A stretch of 59,227 nucleotides of DNA from Nocardia wallacei (GTDB lineage Bacteria; Actinomycetota; Actinomycetes; Mycobacteriales; Mycobacteriaceae): assembly GCF_029868745.1 (NCBI RefSeq), contig NZ_JARWOP010000323.1, positions 1 to 59,227 on the forward strand, read 5' to 3'. Shown one piece after another: positions 17,395 through 26,553 of this stretch. How positions within the stretch are numbered: the stretch's first letter is position 1; each line of letters begins with the position of its first letter. The position numbers and the translations under genes were made by a program. Under the pieces are notes generated by a model. The model made no database searches. It was not told the origin of the DNA and was given only the letters and a program-made list of their open reading frames with translations.

Positions 17395-18288
17395 GTGCGG
17401 GGCATAATCCTGGCCGGAGGGCACGGCACCCGGCTCACGCCATTGACTCAGGTCATGTCGAAACAGCTGCTGCCCGTCTTCGACAAACCCATGATCTACT
17501 ACCCCTTGTCGGTGCTCCTGCTGGCGGGCATCCGCGAGATTCTGCTGATCAGCACCCCTCGCGATGTGGGCCACTTCCAGACCTTGCTCGGCGACGGGCG
17601 CCGTCTCGGCATAGCGGTGCACTATGCCGTGCAGGGCGAACCGAACGGGCTCGCCGAGGCATTGGTCATCGGGCGCGGATTCGTCGGCGACGGCCCGGTG
17701 GCCTTGATCTTGGGCGACAACATCTTTCACGGGCACAACCTCGCCCGAATTCTGCAGGAGAGCATCGAGAAACTGAACGGCGCCACCCTGTTCGGCTACT
17801 CGGTGGCCGACCCGGAACGATACGGTGTCGCAGTCTTCGGCCGGGATGATCGCCTGATCGACATCGTGGAGAAATCCGATCGACCGCCCTCGTCGCTGGC
17901 CATCACCGGCCTCTACCTCTACGACAACGAGGCGCTCGACTACGCCGCGCAGTTGCGGCCGTCGGCACGCGGGGAACTCGAGATCACCGACTTGAACCGC
18001 CGCTTCATCCGGGAGGGCCGAGTCGACTTGGTGAACCTGGGCCGGGGCACCACCTGGCTCGACGCCGGCACCCACACCAGCCTGCTGGATGCCGGGAACT
18101 ACGTGCAGGTCATCCAGAACCGGCAGGGTGTGCGAATCGCCTGCGTCGAGGAGGTCGCGTATCGAATGGGCATGTTGGACCGGGACGGTCTGGCGGCGGC
18201 GATAGCGGCCGTCGGATCGGCCTCGGAGTACGGAAAGTACCTGGAGCGAATACATCTGGAAGCCACCAGGTCGACGCGACCGATGTGA
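17395..18288 (+). CDS. rmlA: Glucose-1-phosphate thymidylyltransferase
   Basis: Protein of 297 aa that makes dTDP-glucose from glucose-1-phosphate and dTTP, the entry step to deoxysugars. It has the nucleotidyltransferase signature GIILAGGHGTRLTPLTQVMS followed by KQLLPVFDKPMIYYPLS, and later LILGDNIFHG and GRGTTWLDAGTH. The start is GTG 17395, 9 nt after GGAGG; the long upstream frame is not conserved. It heads an operon with a sugar O-methyltransferase (16 nt on) and a glycosyltransferase. As a pathway copy it may duplicate a housekeeping rmlA. Confidence 0.93.
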   Translation: MRGIILAGGHGTRLTPLTQVMSKQLLPVFDKPMIYYPLSVLLLAGIREILLISTPRDVGHFQTLLGDGRRLGIAVHYAVQGEPNGLAEALVIGRGFVGDGPVALILGDNIFHGHNLARILQESIEKLNGATLFGYSVADPERYGVAVFGRDDRLIDIVEKSDRPPSSLAITGLYLYDNEALDYAAQLRPSARGELEITDLNRRFIREGRVDLVNLGRGTTWLDAGTHTSLLDAGNYVQVIQNRQGVRIACVEEVAYRMGMLDRDGLAAAIAAVGSASEYGKYLERIHLEATRSTRPM

Positions 18289-18303
18289 CTGGAGGAGAGT
18301 GGG

Positions 18304-19500
18304 ATGGGACCCACCGATCAGGCCGAACGCCTCATCCTGGCGGCAGGCTGCCGACCGGCAGACCTCGTCGCCGCCATCGAGGACATCGGCGCGCAGGCGG
18401 TCGGCGCGCTGATAGTCGACGAGTTGGTGTTCCGCTGTCGTCCGCCCACCAACGAGTACCGCATGGTGATCGATCTGGAACTGCGCCACGGCGGGGAAAC
18501 ATTCGGTCATTCCCTCGCCGTGCAATCGGGGCAACCCATCGGCGTGACCGCGGGGCGGGAGGAGACCGCGATCGCGCGTCTGGAGTTCGAGCTCGCCGAC
18601 CTCGTCGCCGATCTGTACGGGCCACCGCGGGAGCGGGCCGCGGGCACCCACCGCACCGAATTGCGCTTGGCCGAGCCCGCGGTGCGCGCCGTCTACCTGC
18701 CGGTACTCGATCAGGCATGGCCCTCGATCGGCCGCGCGATCGACGCGGTGCTCAGCGGCCGCTCCGCCCGCTGCCCCGACCTCGGCGAGCTGGCGGTCCG
18801 ATTCGGCTCCGACAAGTGGGGCACAGTGCACTGGTTCGCGCCGCATTACGAGATGCATCTACGGAGCCGCCGCGTCGATCCGATCCGGATTCTCGAGATC
18901 GGCATCGGTGGTTATCGTGACCCCGATGCCGGCGGCGAGTCACTGCGGATGTGGAAGGCGTATTTTCCGCGCGCCGTCGTTACCGGTGTCGATGTCTTCA
19001 CCAAGCGCGGCGTGGAACAGCCACGTATCCGTACCGTGCGCGGCGACCAGAACGATCCGGCCTTCCTGACCACGCTGGCGGACGAACACGGGCCCTTCGA
19101 CATCGTCATCGACGACGGCAGCCACATCAACGAGCACATCCTGACCTCGTTCGACACATTGTTCGACCATGTCCGGCCCGGTGGTCTGTATGTCATCGAG
19201 GACCTGTGGACCACCTATTGTCCGGGGTTCGGCGGGGTCGCGGAATCGGTCTCGCCGCCGACGACAGCCATCGGAATGCTGAAGAATCTCCTTGACAAAC
19301 TTCACTACGAAGAGCGACCCGACGATCCCGGCGCCTCGCCCGCGAATCAGGTGGTGGGTGTGCACGTGTATCACAATCTCGCGGTGATCGAGAAGGGAAT
19401 CAACGCCGAAGGCGGTATCCCGCCGTGGATTCCGCATTCGTTCGACGCCATCGTCGGTAACCCCGAAGGCGAGGATGTCGTCGATCGGGGGACCCGATGA
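18304..19500 (+). CDS. MycE-like sugar O-methyltransferase
   Basis: Protein of 398 aa, the length of MycE, the mycinamicin 2''-O-methyltransferase. An N-terminal auxiliary domain (to about 150) precedes a Rossmann methyltransferase: FGSDKWGTVHWFAPHYEMH, SAM motif ILEIGIGGYRDPDAGG, RGDQNDPAF, then FDIVIDDGSHINEH and YVIEDLWT, whose Asp, Glu and Asp correspond to the Mg-binding residues of MycE. It would methylate a hydroxyl on a glycoside-bound or nucleotide deoxysugar. GGAGGAGAG precedes ATG 18304. It overlaps the glycosyltransferase gene by 4 nt. Confidence 0.88.
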   Translation: MGPTDQAERLILAAGCRPADLVAAIEDIGAQAVGALIVDELVFRCRPPTNEYRMVIDLELRHGGETFGHSLAVQSGQPIGVTAGREETAIARLEFELADLVADLYGPPRERAAGTHRTELRLAEPAVRAVYLPVLDQAWPSIGRAIDAVLSGRSARCPDLGELAVRFGSDKWGTVHWFAPHYEMHLRSRRVDPIRILEIGIGGYRDPDAGGESLRMWKAYFPRAVVTGVDVFTKRGVEQPRIRTVRGDQNDPAFLTTLADEHGPFDIVIDDGSHINEHILTSFDTLFDHVRPGGLYVIEDLWTTYCPGFGGVAESVSPPTTAIGMLKNLLDKLHYEERPDDPGASPANQVVGVHVYHNLAVIEKGINAEGGIPPWIPHSFDAIVGNPEGEDVVDRGTR

Positions 19501-20720
19501 AGATTCTGTTCGTGCCGTTCGAATGGGCCACCCACTATTACGCGATGACCTCGCTGGCCTGGGCCGCGCGCGCGGCGGGGCACGAGGTCCGGGTCGCGGC
19601 GCATCCCAGCATTACCGCAGCCGTGACCGGCTCGGGAATGATCGCGGTGTCGATCGGCGGCCGCTCCGACCTTTCGGCCGGAATGACGGAGCTTCGGCGC
19701 TCGCCGGAATTGCAGCGGGCGCGCAGCGAGCTGAGCGGCGATGTCGGCGATCTGTGGAAGCTGCCCGACGACAAGCTGGCGCCCATCCTGGCCTTCATGA
19801 TGATTCCGCACGTCCGGATCGCCGAGGACGCGACGCCGGACCTCGTCGAGTTCGCGCGCGCCTGGCGGCCCGAACTCGTCATCGGCGATCCCCTGATGTA
19901 CGCCGCACCGGTGGCTGCGAGTGTCGTCGGTGCCCCGCTCGTCCACCACCTGCTCGGCCCGGATTTCCTGCGCGTGATGCGTTTCCCGGGCCTCGGTGGT
20001 GACGCCGCGGTCGGCTGGCCGGAGGGTCTGCGGCGGCTCTACGACCGCTACGGAGTCGACATCGGAGCGGGCGCGGCCCTCCGCACGGTGGACCCGTGTC
20101 CGGAGCTGATTCAGGTGCCGGGAGTCCCCCGCCGGTCGCCCGTCCGCTTCGTGCCCTACAACGGGGCGGGCACATTGCCGCGCTGGTTGTCGGAACCACC
20201 TGCGCGCCAACGGATCTGCCTCACCTGGGGGACCAGCATGCAGGCCTTGAGCGGCGGCGCCGGGTCGCTGCTCCCCGAACTGCTCGAGGCGCTGCGCGGC
20301 CTGGATGTCGAGGTCGTCGTCGCGGTCCGCCCGCACGATCGAGATCAGCTGGGCGACCTGCCACCGAACAGCCGGGTGGTGGTGGACCTGCCGCTCGATA
20401 TCCTGCTCCCGACCTGTGCCGCGATTCTCCATCAGGGCGGCGCGCAGACCATGCTCACCGCGGCGGCGCACGGTGTGCCACAGATCCTTGTGCCACAGAT
20501 CATCGATCAGGGGCTGGTGGCCGAGCTGCTGACGAAGTCGGGCGCCGGGATCGGGCTGGATGCGAAGCACCTGCAACCCGGCCTGGTGCGGGAATCGGTC
20601 GGCGCGGCGCTGGGCGACGACGCCATCCGGAACGCGGCGGCCGAACTCAGGCGAGAGATAATGGCTCAGCCCAGCCCCGCCGAGGTCGTGCGGTCGCTCA
20701 CGCAGGTGATTCGAGCGTGA
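19497..20720 (+). CDS. Macrolide-type GT1 glycosyltransferase (EryCIII/DesVII-like)
   Basis: Protein of 407 aa, GT-B fold. The N-terminus MKILFVPFEWATHYYAMTSL is the acceptor domain of macrolide glycosyltransferases, and the C-terminal donor motif is ILHQGGAQTMLTAAAHGVPQ (the family's HxGG...T...GVPQ box). It transfers an NDP-deoxysugar to an aglycone or to another sugar. Related enzymes often need a heme-less P450-like activator; none is seen here. ATG 19497 overlaps the preceding stop (ATGA), so it is translationally coupled. It is about 46% length-matched in motif order to the second glycosyltransferase at 30516 but clearly diverged. Confidence 0.92.
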   Translation: MKILFVPFEWATHYYAMTSLAWAARAAGHEVRVAAHPSITAAVTGSGMIAVSIGGRSDLSAGMTELRRSPELQRARSELSGDVGDLWKLPDDKLAPILAFMMIPHVRIAEDATPDLVEFARAWRPELVIGDPLMYAAPVAASVVGAPLVHHLLGPDFLRVMRFPGLGGDAAVGWPEGLRRLYDRYGVDIGAGAALRTVDPCPELIQVPGVPRRSPVRFVPYNGAGTLPRWLSEPPARQRICLTWGTSMQALSGGAGSLLPELLEALRGLDVEVVVAVRPHDRDQLGDLPPNSRVVVDLPLDILLPTCAAILHQGGAQTMLTAAAHGVPQILVPQIIDQGLVAELLTKSGAGIGLDAKHLQPGLVRESVGAALGDDAIRNAAAELRREIMAQPSPAEVVRSLTQVIRA

Positions 20721-20754
20721 TCTCGGTCTTGCGCGACTGTTCCGCCGACATTGA

Positions 20755-20801
20755 TGAATGCGTCCTGAATGCTGGTCGGAGGCACGGTCCCGTGCTACCT
20801 T
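20755..20801 (+). promoter_or_regulatory. Candidate SARP operator and promoter of the mutS-like pair
   Basis: TGAATGC at 20755-20761 and again at 20766-20772, exactly 11 bp apart, with TACCTT beginning at 20796, 24 nt after the last heptamer base. The geometry is identical to the rmlA promoter. It lies in the 112-nt gap after the glycosyltransferase, so the mutS-like genes probably form their own transcript. Confidence 0.65.
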
Positions 20802-20832
20802 CGCGTCGAGCGAGGGGAAGGAACGGGGCTTG

Positions 20833-22347
20833 ATGCGATTCGGCAGCATCGTCTGGGGGCACGCCGGCGAAACCGGCACGGTCGCCATCGCGCCCGAGGC
20901 CCTCACCGACTTGAATCTCGATCAGATATTCGCTGCCGCCGGTGGCGAATTGCACGCGGCGGTGCATGGGCGCCCACTGTCCGACGTGTCCGTCGTGCGG
21001 TATCGCCACGAGGTGTTCGACGATCTCCGAGACGACGCGGTCCGCGCGGTGTTCGATGCCTTCGTCGCCGGAATGCGTTCGGTCCGAAGACATCTCGAGC
21101 GCACCGAGCAGATGAAGAACTCCTACCAGCGAGACCGCTGGCAACTCGACGGCGAGGCGGTGTACGTCCGGACGCTCGAGGAGTTGCGCAACGCGCTGCA
21201 CGAACTGCCCCTGCGCGCTGCCGGGCTGCTGGACTGGCGCGCCTGGCTCGACGCCCACCTGAACGGCGCGGAGTTCCGCGGGTTCGCGGACGACGGCGCG
21301 AGCGTGCGGACCGCGCTGGAGTCCCTCCGCTACACCATTCATGTCCAGGGCCGTCAGGTCGTCGTCGGGTCCTACGCGGGCCAGTCCGATTACAGCGAGG
21401 TGATCGCGGACGCGCTCGCCAGACTCCGTCCGGTGAACGATCCTCGCGGACCGCGTGTCATCGACCCGTGGCCGGACATGAACGAGGTGGAGGAACAGAT
21501 CCTCGCCACCGTTGCCGACCGTCACCCCCGCGAGTTCCGGCGGCTGGCTGAGCACGCCCGGCAGTACCGCGGGGTGATCGACTCGACGGTGGCGCGATTC
21601 GACCTCGAATTGCGTTTCTACCTCGACTATCTGCGGTTCGTCCAGCGGTTGGAGCGGCACGGCGCACGGTTCTGCAATCCGGAGGTGACGGCGGATTTCA
21701 CCGGCATGTTCGTCGAGGGCGGCTACGACCTGGCGCTCGCCAACACACTGGCCGGCGGGGACAGCGCGGTGGTGACCAACGACTTCCGGCTCGACGGGGT
21801 GGAGCGGGTGCTGGTGGTGACCGGTCCGAATCAGGGCGGCAAGAGCACCTTCGGCCGGATGTTCGGTCAGCTGATGTATCTCGCGGCTCTGGGCTGCCCG
21901 GTGCCGGGTACCCGGGCGCGGGTCATGCTGTCGGACGGATTGTTCACGCATTTCGTGCGCGAGGACGATGCCAACGACCCGGACGGCGCCCTCGCGCAGG
22001 AACTGTTTCGCCTGAACGAGATCCTGAACCGGCTCACGCCGCACAGTATCGTGGTATTGAACGAAAGCCTGAGTACCACAACGGCCGCCGACGCGGCCCT
22101 GCTCGGCGGGGAGGTGGTGCGGCGCATTGTTTCCTCCGGTGCGGTGGCCGTATTCGTGACATTCGTCGGAGAGCTCGCCGAATGGGGGCCGGAGGTGGTG
22201 AGTATGGTCGCGGGCATCGAATCGGGTGACGATCCGGTCCGCACGTTCCGGATCGAGCGGCGCCCGCCCGACGGGCTCACCTACGCGGCGGTGGTCGCGC
22301 AGCGACACGGGCTGACCTACAACGCGATTCGGGAGCGGGTGCGATGA
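20833..22347 (+). CDS. MutS-like ATPase, first of a tandem pair
   Basis: Protein of 504 aa. The C-terminal third is a MutS domain V ABC-type ATPase: Walker A VTGPNQGGKSTFGRMFGQ at about residue 335, HFVREDD, and Walker B-like SIVVLNESLSTTTAADA. The N-terminal 300 residues are helical (MutS core-like) but lack the mismatch-recognition domain with its Phe-x-Glu motif, so this is not a canonical repair MutS. Start ATG 20833 follows GAGGGGAAGGAACGG. It overlaps the second copy by 4 nt. Its role in a sugar/tailoring cluster is unknown: it may act in self-protection against a DNA-damaging product or as a regulator. Confidence 0.85.
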   Translation: MRFGSIVWGHAGETGTVAIAPEALTDLNLDQIFAAAGGELHAAVHGRPLSDVSVVRYRHEVFDDLRDDAVRAVFDAFVAGMRSVRRHLERTEQMKNSYQRDRWQLDGEAVYVRTLEELRNALHELPLRAAGLLDWRAWLDAHLNGAEFRGFADDGASVRTALESLRYTIHVQGRQVVVGSYAGQSDYSEVIADALARLRPVNDPRGPRVIDPWPDMNEVEEQILATVADRHPREFRRLAEHARQYRGVIDSTVARFDLELRFYLDYLRFVQRLERHGARFCNPEVTADFTGMFVEGGYDLALANTLAGGDSAVVTNDFRLDGVERVLVVTGPNQGGKSTFGRMFGQLMYLAALGCPVPGTRARVMLSDGLFTHFVREDDANDPDGALAQELFRLNEILNRLTPHSIVVLNESLSTTTAADAALLGGEVVRRIVSSGAVAVFVTFVGELAEWGPEVVSMVAGIESGDDPVRTFRIERRPPDGLTYAAVVAQRHGLTYNAIRERVR

Positions 22348-23840
22348 TCACCGTCGGCCTGCTGCAACCACCGAACGGCGCCGGACGCCTCGCCCGGCAC
22401 GGGGCGGCGATGCCCGTCGATCTCGGCCTGGACGAGCTGTACGCAGCCATGGCTCTCGGCGACAAGTTCGTTGCGCAGGTGGTGAAAGCCGTTGTGCCCG
22501 CGAGTCTCACCGACGTGGACGTGATCCGTTACCGGCAATCCGTCCTGGGCGACTTCCTCGCGACTCCCGAAATGCTGCACGACTTCTTCACCATCGCCAC
22601 CGAGGCGGTTGCGGTGCGACGCTGGGGTTCCGGGCGCGGCGGTACGCCCCGGGTGAAGCTCGGCTTGGCCCGGCAACCGCTCGAAGAACTGGCCGTCCAT
22701 CTGCGTAGACTCCGGCAAACATGCGAAAAGTACGCGGGCGCATGCACTTCCGACGGATTGATCCGGCTGTGCACTGTGCTGACTGACCTGCTCGACGAGG
22801 ACTATCTGGTGACCCTCTCCGAGCACCTGGAGTCGCTGGACTTCGCCGACTACGGGATCATGTTCAGTGCGACTCTCGGCGCAGGCAACAAGCCGTACCG
22901 GGTCATGCTGCACGAGCCGCCGAAAGAGGTCAAACGCACATTGTTCGGTCCGCGCCGCGGCGGTACCGCATTCGAGGCGACCAGCAATTTCGAGCTGCCG
23001 CACGATCCGTTGATGGCGGTCATCGAGCCACCGCTGGATGCGGTCGCCGAGGTGGTGTCCCGCGCGACCGACAATGTTCAGGAGTTCTTCCGGTCGCTCC
23101 GCGCGGAGCTGGCATTCTATCTCGGCTGCCTGAATTTGCACGATCGGCTGCGGCGGGGCGGTGTCCCGATCTGCTTTCCGGAGCCGACGGTCGGGAGCGA
23201 CCCGGCGCTACGTGCGGAGGAGCTGCGCGACACGTCGCTGTGCCTGTCATCGAACACCGTGGTGGGCAACAGCGTCGATGCCGCCGGGCGAACGCTGCTG
23301 GTGGTGACCGGAGCGAACAGCGGCGGCAAGTCGACGTTCCTGCGCAGCGTCGGCGTGGCCCAGGTCATGATGCAAGCCGGCATGTTCGTCACGGCCGGGT
23401 CGTTCACCGCCGACGTACGCGACGGTGTGTGGACGCATTTCGTGCAGCGCGAGGACTCGAGCATGACACACGGGCGGCTGGACGAGGAGCTCGCTCGAAT
23501 CAGGGAGATCACCGACGAGCTCCGGCCCGGTGCGATGGTGCTGTTCAACGAGCCGTTCGCGTCCACGAACGATCAGGAGGCCGCGGTTATCGCCGACCCG
23601 ATCGTCACGGCGCTCCTGGATTCGGGGGTGAAGGTCCTGATCGTCACGCACCTCTATGATTTCGTGCACCGGCGCTACGATGCCGGGCACCGTTCGGACC
23701 TTTTCCTGCGCGCCGAGCGCACGCCCGACGGCCGCCGTACCTACCGGCTGACGGTGGGTGCTCCGGAGGCGACCAGCCACGGCCAGGACATCTTCGCTCG
23801 CATCGTCGGCTACCGGCCAGGGGCGACCGGCGAGAGTTGA
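22344..23840 (+). CDS. MutS-like ATPase, second of a tandem pair
   Basis: Protein of 498 aa with the same layout as its neighbour: a helical N-terminal core, then the MutS V ATPase with VTGANSGGKSTFLRSVGVAQ (Walker A, about residue 327), HFVQREDSSMTHGRLDEELA, and Walker B-like AMVLFNEPFASTNDQEA, then VLIVTHLYDF containing the switch histidine. There is no mismatch-recognition domain. The two proteins probably form a heterodimeric ATPase, like split MutS pairs. The 3' end abuts an IS remnant on the opposite strand, which overlaps the last 31 nt, so the C-terminus may have been altered by the insertion. Confidence 0.85.
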   Translation: MITVGLLQPPNGAGRLARHGAAMPVDLGLDELYAAMALGDKFVAQVVKAVVPASLTDVDVIRYRQSVLGDFLATPEMLHDFFTIATEAVAVRRWGSGRGGTPRVKLGLARQPLEELAVHLRRLRQTCEKYAGACTSDGLIRLCTVLTDLLDEDYLVTLSEHLESLDFADYGIMFSATLGAGNKPYRVMLHEPPKEVKRTLFGPRRGGTAFEATSNFELPHDPLMAVIEPPLDAVAEVVSRATDNVQEFFRSLRAELAFYLGCLNLHDRLRRGGVPICFPEPTVGSDPALRAEELRDTSLCLSSNTVVGNSVDAAGRTLLVVTGANSGGKSTFLRSVGVAQVMMQAGMFVTAGSFTADVRDGVWTHFVQREDSSMTHGRLDEELARIREITDELRPGAMVLFNEPFASTNDQEAAVIADPIVTALLDSGVKVLIVTHLYDFVHRRYDAGHRSDLFLRAERTPDGRRTYRLTVGAPEATSHGQDIFARIVGYRPGATGES

Positions 23841-24637
23841 TCTCGCGGGCACTGTGTTTCGACGGTGTCCGCCCACAGCAGCATCGGCGGACGTAGCCGG
23901 CGCCGCTCCGGATCGGTCAGCTGGCCGGCCAGGGCGAGAATATCGCGGCGCAGCTGAGCGGGGTTGAGCTCGTGGTACCGCCGAGTGAGCGCGGCCTTGG
24001 CGTGCTGGGGGACGTTCGGGTTGTCGAGGAGCCGCTGATACGGCGTGCGCGCGGTGTCGTATCGCCGGACCACCTTGGTCCCGGCCCGATGCTTGGCCAC
24101 GAGCTGTTGACGCGGCGAGAAGAAGTTGTGATGCAACCGCAGCTTCGCGTGAATCTCGTTGAGCAACAGCTGCTCTCGCTCATCGGTGGGGCGAGGGAGC
24201 CGTGCCGGTGACAGCGACGCCGCGTCGGGCCGTAACCGTTTCCGGTCGTCGGCGAGCCTGCGGTCGATGGTCGCGGCCGACAACGCCGACAGTTTCGCCG
24301 CCGTCCGGTCATCGATGTCCAGCTCCCCGCAGGCGCGTAAGCGCGCCACCGCCTCGGGCAGGAACGGCGCCAACCGCTTACCGGACGGTGTGCCGAGTGC
24401 CAGCCATACCGTGCGCAACGCCTCGAATACCTCCGCGGAGTAGCTCGGTGGGCGAGGCCGCCGCCGCTGCTGGGTAACGGCTTTCGGATCCAGCGCGGCG
24501 CGCAGTTGCTTGCGTGCGTGATCGCGGTGCCAGCCGGTGCGCAGGCACAGTTCGGTCAGGATCGCATTCTTTCGGTCCTTTCCCGCGGCCCGATACCGCA
24601 GCGCCATCGCGTTGGTGACCATTTGTCGTCGACTCAT
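23810..24637 (-). pseudogene. Internally deleted transposase (integrase catalytic-type IS)
   Basis: The frame from ATG 24637 encodes 275 aa. The N-terminal helix-turn-helix region (MSRRQMVTNAMALRYRAAGK, then HRDHARKQLRAAL) and the C-terminal part (LLNEIHAKLRLHHNFFSPRQ, QLVAKHRAGTKVVRRYDTA) match a family whose members carry a DDE integrase core between them. Here SLSP is joined directly to ARLPRPTDEREQ, so the whole catalytic core of roughly 150-180 residues is missing. The element is dead unless mobilised in trans. It sits between the mutS-like gene and the exporter gene. Confidence 0.75.
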
Positions 24638-24885
24638 CGTCCGGCACCGTCCCCTCCGCCTGAACCGGCTTTCACCTGGTGTGATCCACCAATGTTGGCG
24701 TACTGTCATTTGTAGCGCGGCGCACCGCGGTCGGCAACACGTGATATCTGTTGTCACGCAAAGATGCTCGACGCCCGGTACTCTGATCTATTCCAGCGCC
24801 CGAAGGGATGGGAATGTCGCGCCCGCAATGCGTGGGCAGGATTGCGCGACAGCTCCTGTGCGACAACCTGATTGACGAGGGAAAG

Positions 24886-26460
24886 ATGGAAGTGACCCGG
24901 CCGACACCCCAGGTCGACGACGTACCCGCCGCACGAACCGCCCGCGAGATTCTGCCGGTTCTGGGCAGCCTGCTGATCGCCCTGCTGCTGGCGATGCTGG
25001 ACAACACCATCGTGGGCACGGCACTGCCCACCATGGTGGGCGAACTCGGTGGAGCGCAACAACTTCTGTGGGTGGTGACCGGATATACGCTCACCTCCGG
25101 AATCTCGACACTGATCCTCGGCAAGGCCGGCGATCTCCTCGGCCGCAAAGCCACCTTTCAGGCCTCGATCGTGTTGTTCCTGCTCGGCTCCGCGCTGAGC
25201 GGCGCGGCGCAGGACATGGGGCAGCTGGCGCTGTTTCGCGGCGTTCAGGGCATCGGCGCCGGCGGGCTGGTCGCGGGCGCGATGGCGATCCTGGGTGAGT
25301 TCGTGCTGCCCGCCGAGCGCGCCAGATACCAGGGGCTGCTCATGGCCATCATGCCGATCTCGTTGCTCGGCGGCCCGCTGGTGGGTGGTTGGATTACCGA
25401 CAATGCCTCGTGGCGCTGGGTGTTCCTCGTCAATCTGCCGCTCGGAGCCATCGTGCTGCTGACCGTCTGGCGGACCGTGCACCTGCCGCCGCGGGAGCGG
25501 CCGAAGCTGGTGATCGACTGGCGCGGCGCCCTCCTGCTGACGGTCTGGACCACCGCGCTGGTGTTGATCGGCAGCTGGGCGCATGCGCGCTACGCCTGGG
25601 ATTCCTGGCAGATCCTCACCCTGGCAGCGGTGTTCGTCGTCGTGCTCGCGGTGTACGTCCGGGTCGAACGCACGGCCGTCGAACCGATCACGCCGCTGCA
25701 CGTGCTGACCGGCCGGGATTTCGCACTGGCCAGCGTGCTCGCTTTCATCTCCGGCCTCGTCATGATCGCGGCGGCCGCCTTCATGGCGCCGTATCAGCAA
25801 CTCGTGCAGGGGCTCTCCGCGACCAGCAGCGGCCTGCTCGCCCTGCCCATCATGGCTCCCGCCGTGATCGTCAGCGCCCTGCTGGGCCAGATCATCGCAC
25901 GCAACGGCAGGATACGGCTCTATCCGATCGTCGGCATGGCCTGTTCGGCCCTCGGCATGCTGCTGCTTGCCCTGATCGACGTGCAGACCGGTCAGACGGC
26001 GTTGATCGCGCGAATGATCGTGCTAGGCATCGGAATCGGATTCACCCTGCAGGTCCCGACCTTGATCGCACAGAACAGCGTCGGCCTGCGGGACATGGGT
26101 GCCGCGATGGGGATGAGCACCTTTCTGCGCACGATGGGCATGTCGGTCGGTGCGGCGGTGCTCGGCACGGTCTACGCGTCGCGATTCACCGCTACCGCCG
26201 ACGAGCACGGCGGGCTCGGCCCGGGGGTACCCGCGGACGGCAACAACCTGACGCCCGAGCGGGTCCACGCCCTCCCCGCACAGGTGCAGGATGTTGTGCA
26301 CGACAGCGTCACGGCGGGCGTACAAGGCGTCTTCTGGGCCGGGATGGGTTGTGCCCTACTCGGATTCGTGGCATCGTGCCTGCTTCGAGATATCCGGTTG
26401 ACCACCCGGCAGCGGCCGAAGTCGGAGGCCTCCGATCCGGCCGCGACGCGATCGAAATGA
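24886..26460 (+). CDS. MFS drug exporter, DHA2 (EmrB/QacA) family
   Basis: Protein of 524 aa with about 14 hydrophobic segments. The family motifs are visible: LAMLDNTIVGTALPTM in TM1 (motif D1), GKAGDLLGRK (motif A) and RGVQGIGAGGLVAGAMAI (motif B), with ISLLGGPLVGGWI as motif C. It uses the proton gradient to export drugs or natural products. Inside this cluster it is the likely exporter and self-resistance protein for the product. ATG 24886 follows GAGGGAAAG closely, and upstream codons to 24808 are unlikely to be translated. Confidence 0.92.
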   Translation: MEVTRPTPQVDDVPAARTAREILPVLGSLLIALLLAMLDNTIVGTALPTMVGELGGAQQLLWVVTGYTLTSGISTLILGKAGDLLGRKATFQASIVLFLLGSALSGAAQDMGQLALFRGVQGIGAGGLVAGAMAILGEFVLPAERARYQGLLMAIMPISLLGGPLVGGWITDNASWRWVFLVNLPLGAIVLLTVWRTVHLPPRERPKLVIDWRGALLLTVWTTALVLIGSWAHARYAWDSWQILTLAAVFVVVLAVYVRVERTAVEPITPLHVLTGRDFALASVLAFISGLVMIAAAAFMAPYQQLVQGLSATSSGLLALPIMAPAVIVSALLGQIIARNGRIRLYPIVGMACSALGMLLLALIDVQTGQTALIARMIVLGIGIGFTLQVPTLIAQNSVGLRDMGAAMGMSTFLRTMGMSVGAAVLGTVYASRFTATADEHGGLGPGVPADGNNLTPERVHALPAQVQDVVHDSVTAGVQGVFWAGMGCALLGFVASCLLRDIRLTTRQRPKSEASDPAATRSK

Positions 26461-26511
26461 CCTCGGAAGAATGCACAGGACACCGCCCGACCTCGCGAAA
26501 GACGTTGCGCT

Positions 26512-26547
26512 GCATTCATTGATGGAACTCGAACAATGAGGTACCGT
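26512..26547 (+). promoter_or_regulatory. Possible SARP-type site before the P450 gene
   Basis: GCATTCA at 26512-26518 is the TGAATGC heptamer in inverted orientation, and TACCGT begins at 26542, again 24 nt after the heptamer end. Further single copies are AGAATGC at 26468 and TGAATGC at 26551. The orientation differs from the other two sites, so this is weaker. Confidence 0.35.
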
Positions 26548-26553
26548 CAATGA

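Noticed and set aside
16942..18858. Minus-strand frame of 638 codons over rmlA and the methyltransferase
   Set aside because: It is antisense to two well-recognised enzymes and has no conserved features.
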